Positions 57,801-64,000 of a stretch of DNA of 64,000 nt are shown in pieces. The stretch is from Megamerina dolium (lineage: Eukaryota; Arthropoda; Insecta; Diptera; Megamerinidae), in contig OY978525.1 of assembly GCA_963854835.1 (NCBI GenBank), positions 107,268,917 to 107,332,916 on the forward strand, written 5' to 3'. Position 1 is the first letter of the stretch, and each line of letters begins with the position of its first letter. Below the pieces are notes generated by a model. It ran no database searches. It was not told the DNA's origin and saw nothing but the letters and a program-made list of their open reading frames with translations. The position numbers and the translations under genes were made by a program.

Positions 57801-58289
57801 ATTTCTCCGATTTCAATGATGATTCGGGTGTGACACGTTATGAGGCTTTAAATGATGCCTATTTGGGTAATAAAAATTATATTATTGGCTCCAATCACTG
57901 TCCAATAATTGAATCAATGGCTGAACGTTGTCGTGGTGTTGATCTGCTAAGTGGCGATCTAAATCAAGAGCTTCTACCCATATGTGGAGTACATCAAATT
58001 TGTTATTTATGTGTAAGTTGAATTAAATATAATTAAATTAGGATTTTTTTTTTCTTAAATAATATATACCTATATTTTTATTAATTTTATTTAGGGCACT
58101 TCACAAGTGGCTTGTGATTATCAATATTTATCTGAAGCTGATACCATTTGTGGCAATAACAATGATTGTGAATCTGCGGCACGTTCAGTATTGTTGATAT
58201 TGCGTGGTACACCTGGTCCACAATTGGGACCACGTGAATGTCTCAAAAATCCATGCTTATATAGTGCAATGCGAGAAATTGGACTTTAA
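46328..58289 (+). CDS. Secreted multi-cleavage precursor (prohormone-like), 841 residues, seven exons
   Basis: Exons 46328-46565, 49471-49734, 54480-55458, 55537-55718, 57288-57525, 57583-58012 and 58095-58289 join in one frame with GT..AG introns (2526 nt including TAA). A hydrophobic signal peptide (CFLLLLLQCITFADISLA) would be cut before QRSPYSL, at about residue 30. The middle is packed with KR, KKR and KKKR sites bounding short segments such as MRTPPYYMLMQ and SYPVLPWLPYAER. It is followed by a His/Glu/Asp-rich block (about 395-440) and a helical stretch. After RRKKKR (about residue 685) comes a C-terminal domain with ten Cys, a likely disulfide-bonded product. This layout is that of a proprotein-convertase substrate in the secretory pathway, possibly a neurohormone. 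I do not recognise the ortholog. An extracellular matrix or storage protein is an alternative. Confidence 0.85.
47032..47369 (-). mobile_element. mariner-like element fragment (CAGGGTGGCCGAT end), intronic
   Basis: Its left end CAGGGTGGCCGATGAATATT after TA matches the 30926-32103 element, as do GCTACATTAAG and AATTGCCTCAATTATCGTTC further in. It is cut at about 47369 where a LINE begins. Confidence 0.85.
47370..48020 (-). mobile_element. LINE reverse transcriptase fragment, intronic
   Basis: The minus strand reads MIKLVETRYNEAGCRVMHEL, a degraded stretch, then LLSHTYSDMKTKLQLVQDAG right after where the catalytic YADD should be. FNISKTKSMRINTQNT, VHSFCYLGSIISTSGGSSED and NSNVKPSLLYGCEMW follow. 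It is a different family from the RTE-like copies. Both ends are truncated. Confidence 0.82.
48022..48241 (+). mobile_element. SINE, 3' part, intronic
   Basis: ATTCTTCCGGTAGTAAAAAT, GAATTCTGTGACAAAGCTCAG and GGGGCTTTAAGTGCCATATA match the SINE family. The tRNA head is missing. It ends in an AT-rich TTTATTTATTTTT tail. Confidence 0.87.
48242..49470 (+). other. Intron remainder with microsatellites
   Basis: (AT)n lies at 48819-48854 and (ATC)n at about 49317-49355. No gene is seen. It ends with acceptor CACATTTCAG. Confidence 0.6.
49471..49734 (+). CDS. Prohormone-like gene exon 2
   Basis: The exon reads SDFPANYNKNHNRHRLNKAL, YLERENYDAEHGGLSLGPFG and a poly-Asn stretch encoded by AAT/AAC repeats, then PFNNYQEEKKRSSYFRERDN. 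EEKKR is the first strong cleavage site. The donor is GTAAGT at 49735. Confidence 0.85.
50003..51044 (-). mobile_element. mariner remnant with matching ends, intronic
   Basis: Ends TCAGATCAATCGATAAGTTC and the complement TCAGGTCAGTCCATAAGCTC are flanked by TA (50001-50002, 51045-51046). Minus-strand remains include FRSGDCDVKDAPCSDRSEVF after the first HTH, ELVEAEPSFTV-like sequence and, near 50385, DEKWVLYKNP-like sequence. It is internally deleted (1042 bp) and has stops. Confidence 0.82.
51047..51829 (+). other. Intron sequence, no feature seen
   Basis: A TG-rich tract lies near 51216-51241. No supported frame is visible. Confidence 0.55.
51830..52277 (-). mobile_element. RTE-like LINE, truncated copy 5, intronic
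   Basis: The TAAGT tail and ATGGCCACATAAGT 3' end lie at 51831-51850. Coding remains are [53 protein letters not shown] and part of the LANRCYFG region. An internal deletion joins AWTI directly to FGPICVGG. No clear target duplication is visible. Confidence 0.87.
52285..52580 (+). pseudogene. Fragment of an unplaced repetitive protein family (SPGAMRQAR motif)
   Basis: An open frame of about 95 codons reads SECVVQKFWKNTKLLNCWLL, EDIDRHQLKIMSPGAMRQAR and SIIYALKIILKLE. The pattern of Pro-Gly-Ala then Arg, IYxLKI and a hydrophobic tail recalls a protein type that I associate with repetitive arthropod sequence. I cannot name the family. It begins where the RTE-like copy ends and has no start or stop of its own. 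Confidence 0.3.
52795..53215 (-). mobile_element. mariner 3' fragment, intronic
   Basis: The minus strand reads VIFHHDNAPPHIAISVKNYL (second Asp), then a stop and [14 protein letters not shown] with a stop where SD should follow. It is truncated at both ends. Confidence 0.78.
53277..53722 (-). mobile_element. RTE-like LINE, truncated copy 6, intronic
   Basis: The target duplication TACATTTCTAC lies at 53266-53276 and 53723-53733. The copy is nearly identical to the 3' 430 bp of the 28756-30599 copy, including RKRGSPNLRWKDQVLENLTA and the TAAGT tail. The high identity suggests recent activity. Confidence 0.93.
53734..54479 (+). other. Intron remainder, no feature seen
   Basis: The stretch ends with acceptor TTATCTCATAG before exon 3. 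Nothing else is recognisable. Confidence 0.6.
54480..55458 (+). CDS. Prohormone-like gene exon 3: main cleavage-site and acidic region
   Basis: The exon starts ANNAPASVFRERESQVVNEP. Basic cleavage sites are at FEEKKR, LMQKKR, AERKKR, VAKR, TTKR, EEKKKR, KHRKR and EQRKKKR. Between them lie a Pro/Tyr-rich peptide (SYPVLPWLPYAER), an acidic Glu-His-Asp block and NSRSKKSIEWSKYIGLD near the end. Upstream sequence (EQFLREIEETQEHD onward) is predicted helical. The donor is GTAAGT at 55459, leaving AA. Confidence 0.88.
55537..55718 (+). CDS. Prohormone-like gene exon 4
   Basis: The acceptor is ACACACAG. The exon reads LDVKKRSAADAEDSSDDADA, EKKEKRDIDPEKLDNMDKKL and DFIIDETIKYTGAHE, with two more basic sites. 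The donor is GTGAGT at 55719. Confidence 0.85.
55930..56990 (-). mobile_element. DD41D-like mariner remnant split by a SINE, intronic
   Basis: The minus strand reads FRPYKIQLVQELKAEDHQSR, LFYRKILFSDVAHLWLNGYV (the usual SDEAHF is SDVAHL), NKENCRIWSEDNPQD, then after the SINE a degraded middle. YADKPATLDDLQANIERI and SRGVRIAEIIFKQ close the C terminus. Ends are approximate. Confidence 0.78.
56440..56675 (+). mobile_element. SINE, head-truncated, inside a mariner remnant
   Basis: AAGATTTTTCTTTCGAACGC, GCAAGCAATTGGCAATTCTTC, GTGATGTCACAG and GGGGCTTATAAGTGCCACATA match the family. The A and B boxes are absent. Confidence 0.87.
57288..57525 (+). CDS. Prohormone-like gene exon 5: helical segment
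   Basis: Acceptor TTTCATAG. The exon reads IANPEEIRRLKDHVLSRLAT, YSLEKMRRALEKLRQSVDNE and QKRLSVKKEKVQYPHDDF. The first half is strongly amphipathic. The donor is GTAAGT at 57526. Confidence 0.87.
57583..58012 (+). CDS. Prohormone-like gene exon 6: final basic site and first part of the Cys domain
   Basis: Acceptor ATTTCAG. A low-complexity Asp/Gly stretch leads to LQEVRRKKKRTNGYLRYPEL, the last strong basic cluster. Then come YLGNKNYIIGSNHCPIIESM, ERCRGVDLLSGDLNQELLPI and CGVHQICYLC, giving five of the ten C-terminal Cys. The donor is GTAAGT at 58013, phase 0. Confidence 0.88.
58095..58289 (+). CDS. Prohormone-like gene exon 7: second part of the Cys domain and stop
   Basis: Acceptor TTTATTTAG. 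The exon reads GTSQVACDYQYLSEADTICG, NNNDCESAARSVLLILRGTP and GPRECLKNPCLYSAMREIGL, then TAA. It holds five Cys. The lack of any basic site after the Cys domain suggests it is released intact. Confidence 0.88.
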   Translation, partial: GTSQVACDYQYLSEADTICGNNNDCESAARSVLLILRGTPGPQLGPRECLKNPCLYSAMREIGL

Positions 58290-60489
58290 ATATTCACTTC
58301 AAAAATTTAATTAATAAGTATTTGAAAAAAGACACACACACACACATACACAATAGTGCAGAAATTGCAAATGACATACGAACAAGAAATTGTTAAGTTT
58401 AGTAAAAGATGCAAACTTTTTAAAAACAATAACAATATAAACGATAATAATGTGCAAGTATAACGCTATATATGTATGTACAATATATGTAGAATAATAT
58501 TTATGTTTTACAAGTGGTTTTCAAAAAACAAAACAAAAAATAGTAATAATGCTGAATTCAGAACTAGAACAAAATACACAACCAGTCAACATATGTATGT
58601 AATGTATTTAATTTTAGAGGAACTTTACAAGAAACATTCATCTCTTAAAGAGGCTTTGAGACAAAATATAATGATATACACACTTGAACAAAAAATTATA
58701 TCCACACATCATATAAATATTTGCTTATGCGATTTATGGCCGAAACTAGAAACAGAATACAAACAAAAAGATTAAATAAATAAATAAATACAATAAAATT
58801 AAAATTAAAAACTATGCCAATTTTGCACTTCAAATTGAATCTTTTTTTTTTTTTAATTAAATGTTCCCCTTTTTACAATACAAATCCACCTTTTTCCAAA
58901 CCGAATGCACTCGAGCAAATTAACCCTTTTTCAAATCAAATTGAATATTTTAAAATTGATAAATTGAATGAATTAAAAATATGCACTTTCGAATGTAACA
59001 TTTTAGAGGTTTTAAAGATTTCCCACTCTAGCAGCTGTCAATGCATATACTTCATATTCAAAAGGTAGTTAAGGCAGTTTGAAGCTTTAATTACATCAGT
59101 CAAACTCTGTTTTTGTTATAAGAAAAAGAAGTATGCACGTAATTTCTCACTAATAATGCCGCGAACTTTTCGTTCTTTGTCATTTAAAAATTTTGTGAAA
59201 AATCTGCCAGAGTTGTTGATATAACATCAAAGGGTGCCACAATTTTAATTTAATTCAAATCACATTTCGTACCCAAATCATCCGTCCCACTACTCTAGCA
59301 GGTGTGTTGATTTGCAAAAAGTAATTATGAATTGCATAATATTCAATTTGATTTGAGAATAGTTTAATTTAGTTTGTAAAAATGTGAATTCGATTTGTAC
59401 AAGGTTGAGTTTGTTATCGAAAGAGGTGAATTTGTTTCATAAAGAGGTGAGGTGCATTTTGTTTGGTGAAAAAGGGTAAAGTGCAAAACACATAATAACA
59501 AAAACTAATTAAAAAATGTATTTAAATACAATAAATATCAATTTAAAAAGAAATAGTGTATACATATTTCAAAAATCTTACTAATTAATTGTCCATTGAA
59601 GGTGTGCAAAAAAACAAAAACAAAAAAGAACAATTGAAGAAATAATAAATACAAATAATTTTATTAAAACTAGACTTTTTCTAATCATTTAATATTCTTT
59701 TTTTTTTTTTAATTACACATTTATTTTTCTTCTTTATTTACAATATTTCTAATTTACACTTCATATACGAGTAAAATAAAGTAAAAAAAAAAATTCAAAT
59801 TAAAAATAAAAACCGATAATTTTTTTGTTAAAAGAAATAATAATAATAATATAATAAAAATCATTAAAAGTATTTCTTATACAAATGAAAAAAGAATCAA
59901 AAATGGCAGCTAAAAATGGTTTTATTATATTGGACAATTTGGCAACCCAACCATCATATGCTTATGCAACACGTAGTAATTTGTTAACAATATGCAAAAC
60001 AAAAATACACACAACATCAACAACAAAAATATTAATAAATTGATTATACTGTGCATACAGACGACAGTCAAATTATACAATTTTGGCAGGCAGTTTCTAA
60101 CGAAATTACACATTTTTCGTGTAGTCGAAACATGGGATGCTATATTCAACTGTTCAAATTCATTGTATTAATCGTATTAATCTACGTTAGAAAATTCAAA
60201 TTTTCAAACAAGTATTTTGCAAATATCTCAAAAATAATTAAATGCTTAAGCTCAAAGGTGAGTATACGAAAACACATAGGGATCAAAAAAGGAGCTGTCA
60301 AAACTGTATTTTTTTAAAACAAATATTTATTTACTTTTATTTTTTGGCATATTAGCGATTTTCTTTTCATAATAACTCAATATTTTTCAATTGATCGTGG
60401 TTGTGTTTAATTTGGACTGAAGACCGATTTGACATAAGTTTCAGCATCAATAGAAGACTACAGTAACGTAAGCTAGGTAAGGTTAGAAA
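58290..60489. other. 3' flank of the prohormone-like gene, no further gene seen
   Basis: AATAAA at about 58775-58780, in a run of AAATAAAT, is a candidate polyadenylation signal. The rest is AT-rich with T runs near 58842 and 59700. No supported frame is visible. Confidence 0.5.
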
Positions 60490-60890
60490 GCTATCACACG
60501 TAGACTGGCTATTGTTGTTGGTGCAAAATCTCGATTTTCATCACGAACTTCCTTTGTTTTTTCTTCCTCAAAGCTGTTGCTTTAGTTAGATTATTGAGCT
60601 CTGTGTCTCCTAAGCAGTTCCGTAGAGTGCTGGACAGGTAAAGGACTAAATGCTCCAAGGTTTCGCAAACACCTGGCTCTTTGCATATCCTACATCCATG
60701 ATTGTCAATAATACCCATTTATCATGTGAGACAGTGTCTCGTGATTTCGCCAACCATTGTCCTCTGTTGGCATTGCTTTTCCCGGTTCCAGAGGTGCTTT
60801 GTTATAAGTCTTATATGCTGTGCACAATAGCATTGGTATGTTACACATTTAGGAATCAGGCAATTGTTCGGCGCATTAACCTTTTTTCAT
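60490..60890 (-). mobile_element. LINE C-terminal fragment (Cys/His tail)
   Basis: The minus strand reads MGIIDNHGCRICKEPGVCET, LEHLVLYLSSTLRNCLGDTE and LNNLTKATALRKK, the terminal Cys/His motif after RNase H in I- or R1-type LINEs. The expected Cys before PAL is degraded. Upstream remains are out of frame. Confidence 0.65.
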
Positions 60891-62710
60891 CGTACCATTA
60901 TTGAGGTTTTTAACGTAGGATATACAACACACCCATGCGATAAGAACACTACAGTACAGTTGTTGCAGTATAGAAAATTGAAAAAAATATAAAATACATT
61001 CCATTACACCGAATACCATAATCAATTTCACAAACAGAACAACAACAACAACAACAACTACATAACTACAACATCTTGCATATACTAGCGATTTAGTATT
61101 GAGCATGTAATTTGTAATATTTTATGTCCAAATTCATATAATAAAACTAAATACAAAAATAAAATTTGTTAGTAAATATACATATATATTCAGAATCTAA
61201 AAGGATTGTATAAAATTATCCAAATGCATGTAAACAGTGTCACAAATATGAACAAATTATTAAGTAATACGATTTTTTTAAACCTATTAATTTTTAAATG
61301 TTCTTTCACATATATGTATGAATGTGTTTTTAAATGATAAATACATAATAATTTTTATGGTATATTTGTAATTACATATGTATGTACAACCATTATAAAT
61401 ATATTAATTTGTTAAAAATATTTGTATACTTAGAATTACATATATATATACATTATATACGAAATATATAAACTTATAATATATTGAAAAATACAAAAAT
61501 GTGTTTTACTTTCATCCACACATTCAATAAAGCTGAATATAGAAAGAAAAAACCTTGTGGATACCTGTAATAGTAAAATAAATAATGTAAATGTTTTCAT
61601 TATTATGCTTCTTTTCGTATAAACTTATAAAAATATATATATATACATAAATAAAATTGAGAAATATACATGCATATATATATATACAATACATATTTAA
61701 ATTATACCAAAATATATACAAGCATACATACATCATATACCAATATTATTGTGTAACAATAAAATAAAATTTTTAAAAATATAACTTTATGGATGAGAAC
61801 ATTAATATGACAAATATGTGGTTTTATTATTATTGTCTTATATGTGCTATAATTACTATTATTATTATTATTATTATTATTAATATTATTACATATAAAC
61901 ATATAAACGTGGCAAAAAGAAAAGAAATAAATATTTACATACAACAATATATGATTATATGTAGTACTGGAATACTTTTACAAATAACCAACAATAACAA
62001 TATAATATTACATCAACAACAACAACAGCAGCAACAATAAAAAAACAAATTTAATATGTGAAACAATACAATAAGTAAATGGATAAAATATATTAATGGA
62101 GCTCTCTGTATGATTATAAAAAACATTTGAAATAAACCTAATAAAATAAAATAAAATGAAAAACAACATCCATACATAGATACACAAGATAAAAACGGTA
62201 GTTTTAATTTTAAAGTTCATTTTCCAAAAGTCGTTGTCAAAATATCCTATTATTATTATTTATCTTTGGCTATACAATTATGTTGGATATAAAATAATAT
62301 ACATAAAGAATTCTAAATATCATTGGCAAACTGGTGTAAACACTTACATGCTTCTATATACCCATGTAGTAGAAATGTATATATATATTTGCAATTACAA
62401 CCAATACACGCTATTGACCATATTGTGAACGTTTCGATTCTACATTGCGCCTGTTGACGCTACAATATTTACGTTCACCATCGGTTTCCGTATAGAACAC
62501 TTACACCTCTTATTTATATCTAAGATAATGACATCATTGGTGTTATCCTGAATTCAAGACACTACTACTTACTACGTTAAAAGTACAAGTTGTTGAATCG
62601 TTTAAACATACTAGATGCATGATACTACAACTACGTATGATACAACTGATTATCAAATTAAAGAAAAAGGAAACACAATTACTGATTTCAAATATAACTT
62701 TAATCACTTT
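60891..62710. other. AT-rich spacer, no gene seen
   Basis: It contains an (AAC)n tract near 61036-61058, (ATT)n near 61852-61880 and CAACAACAACAGCAGCAACA near 62013-62037. It may include the 3' UTR of the minus-strand gene that ends at 62711. Confidence 0.55.
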
Positions 62711-63066
62711 TTATATTCTTTCTTTATAGATTTTCAAAAAATTTTCCAAAATATCATTACGTCTTCTTTCTATTTTTACTAGTTCTTTCTGGAGCTGTAG
62801 CGCTTGCTGATCTGTCTCTCTCATAAGTTTCATTTCTTGCAGCAACATCTTGTTCGAAGCTTTTAACTCTTGCAGCAAATCCTTTTGTGAAGAATCTGTT
62901 TTCTTTGTTTTTCTTTGAGGTTGCGGCTCGTCAGATAATGAGGCGTTGGAGGAGGAATCATAACAAAATTTATTTATACCATTTGGCGTTGATTCGGGCG
63001 TTAGGGAGTGTCGTGACGCTTCAGAGTCCACCAACTGTGTTTCTTCAATACTATTATTAATCACGT
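62711..63066 (-). CDS. Myb/SANT-like gene exon 4: linker and coiled coil
   Basis: Acceptor TTACTTTAG. The exon reads VINNSIEETQLVDSEASRHS, later PQPQRKTKKTDSSQKDLLQE and RRRNDILENFLKIYKERI, then TAA. Confidence 0.85.
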
Positions 63067-63615
63067 CTAAAGTAATTGAGTATTTTCAAGTAAAATCAAT
63101 TATTTTTATATGTATTACTGTATTACTAGCCTGAACTTTTTTCATTTGCATTTTCCGTATTATAGGAATATAATTTGTCCAAAATTCTGTGCACACGGTC
63201 ATAGATCCGCCACGAAGATGTTGCTTCGCCCGACGTACTCAGCTTCTTTTTTTCTAAGCTAATAGCAAAGCAATACTCATCAATTCAAGTAACTAAAATG
63301 ACATACATTGCACATACCGATATCTAGATTTAATATTATGTATTTTAACTTGGATTTCACTAACAGAAGTCCGATATCCCCGATCCCGCATTTCGCAAGC
63401 AATTTCCCCATAAAACCGTGCTGTTCTTTTGGCACGAAACTTTGGCAGTTTCTTTTCCCATAGCTTTAGTAGTGATAATTCTTCATCAGCCGTCCAGAAT
63501 GTTCTTCGCTTTTGCCTGCTATTTGCAAGGTTAAAAATTGTTATTATTGAACAGAGAGATTATATTACAAACAAATTAAGTAAATAATATTCACTTACTA
63601 CTCATATTCGGCCAT
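62711..63615 (-). CDS. Myb/SANT-like (trihelix) DNA-binding protein, four exons, about 233 residues
   Basis: Minus-strand exons 63599-63615, 63318-63518, 63131-63258 and 62711-63066 join in frame to TAA at 62711-62713. Residues 1-110 form a Myb/SANT-like domain: FWTADEELSLLKLWEKKLPK, YGEIACEMRDRGYRTSVSEI, QVKIHNIKSRYRLEKKKLS and WRIYDRVHRILDKL, with the Trp and aromatic spacing of trihelix proteins. A Ser/Pro-rich linker follows, then a basic QRKTKKTD and a C-terminal coiled coil (LLQELKASNKMLLQEMKLMR onward). It is likely a nuclear DNA-binding protein. The layout is also that of the Myb-like partner protein of Harbinger transposons, but no Harbinger nuclease is nearby. I cannot name the gene. 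Confidence 0.82.
63131..63258 (-). CDS. Myb/SANT-like gene exon 3
   Basis: Acceptor CTATTAG before LEKKKLSTSGEATSSWRIYD. The 3' limit is uncertain: TTCAG/GCTAGT at 63131 would be a GC donor, and AAAAAA/GTTCAG at 63137 a GT donor. Both keep the same phase and differ by two residues. Confidence 0.75.
63318..63518 (-). CDS. Myb/SANT-like gene exon 2: core DNA-binding domain
   Basis: Acceptor GCAAATAG, donor GTATGT. The exon reads RQKRRTFWTADEELSLLKLW and on to VKIHNIKSRY. It carries most of the trihelix domain. Confidence 0.85.
63599..63615 (-). CDS. Myb/SANT-like gene exon 1
   Basis: ATG at 63615-63613 starts MAEYE. The donor GTAAGT begins at 63598, leaving TA to complete a Tyr codon. The exon is too short to find by length; it is supported by phase and splice site. 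Confidence 0.65.
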
Positions 63616-64000
63616 TTCACTTGGTTTTGTTATACGGTTTATACTGTAAAATGGTTTTGTTTATTTCTTCATTTTTGCAGAGTTGCATGTTATAGGTCCT
63701 TTGGAAAAAAAACGCGTTGAAAAGATATTTATTTTTAATTTCAAATATTTATGTTTGAGGATACCACGCCACTATTTCGATGATAGTAAAAAACTAAAGT
63801 TCTAAAATACCAATTTTCGATATAAAACATTGCTAAATTTTTGCTCACAAAGTTTTTCCGATTTTGTCATTATCAAAGCAAAATAGTAATAATTTGGTCG
63901 ACTTCCTACATGTCAAATGCAAAGTAAACGTCTATAATTCCATATAGTCTAATATGATGGTATGAGTCTAGTTTTGTTGTTCATTATTCCTTTAATTCTT
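63616..64000. other. Upstream of the Myb/SANT-like gene, nothing further seen
   Basis: This is presumably 5' UTR and promoter on the minus strand. No TATA box or other site can be assigned with confidence. Confidence 0.45.

Noticed and set aside
1..64000. CRISPR array, operon or ribosome binding sites
   Set aside because: The window is eukaryotic. The repeats found are microsatellites, tandem duplications or transposons without spacer structure.

Overview
This is an AT-rich eukaryotic (insect) window. Short phase-compatible exons with GT..AG introns, many Tc1/mariner elements, a tRNA-headed SINE and several non-LTR retrotransposons indicate a higher fly. A tephritid is plausible, because a DD41D mariner at 32.3-33.6 kb belongs to a group first described in Ceratitis, but the sequence alone does not fix the species.

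Three host genes are supported. (1) The 3' part of eiger, the fly TNF ligand, lies on + at 4579-10820. Five visible exons encode a long acidic stalk, a basic furin-like site and a complete C-terminal TNF domain; the transmembrane-encoding 5' exon(s) are outside the window. (2) A complete seven-exon secreted-protein gene lies on + at 46328-58289. It encodes 841 residues with a signal peptide, many KR/KKR/KKKR cleavage sites, an acidic/His-rich block and a ten-cysteine C-terminal domain. It looks like a prohormone-type precursor; I do not recognise its name, and it is the most interesting host gene here. (3) A small four-exon gene lies on - at 62711-63615 and encodes a Myb/SANT-like (trihelix) DNA-binding protein with a C-terminal coiled coil.

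Most of the rest is mobile DNA. Mariner-type elements sit at 1-830, 3859-4101, 5252-6490, 7773-8033, 9583-10020, 12219-15608 (a nest of two mariners and a SINE inside a third), 16826-17609 (a hybrid of two families), 25.1, 30.9, 32.3, 34.6, 37.3, 39.6, 41.2, 44.5, 47.0, 50.0, 52.8 and 55.9 kb. One RTE-like LINE family, all six copies on the minus strand, sits at 8.8, 28.8, 34.1, 36.5, 51.8 and 53.3 kb. Other LINE pieces lie at 2.5, 8.1, 16.4, 25.6, 47.4 and 60.5 kb. A tRNA-derived SINE family is at 15.3, 20.6, 28.4, 48.0 and 56.4 kb, and a TA-flanked MITE family at 1.0 and 26.6 kb. The remaining stretches (notably 17.6-25.1 kb, 41.8-44.5 kb and 58.3-62.7 kb) are AT-rich, full of homopolymers and microsatellites, and show no gene.

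Eiger and the prohormone-like gene are both extracellular signalling genes read in the same direction, 35.5 kb apart. Nothing in the sequence shows that they work together. Both have introns swollen by transposons while their exons stay open and in phase.
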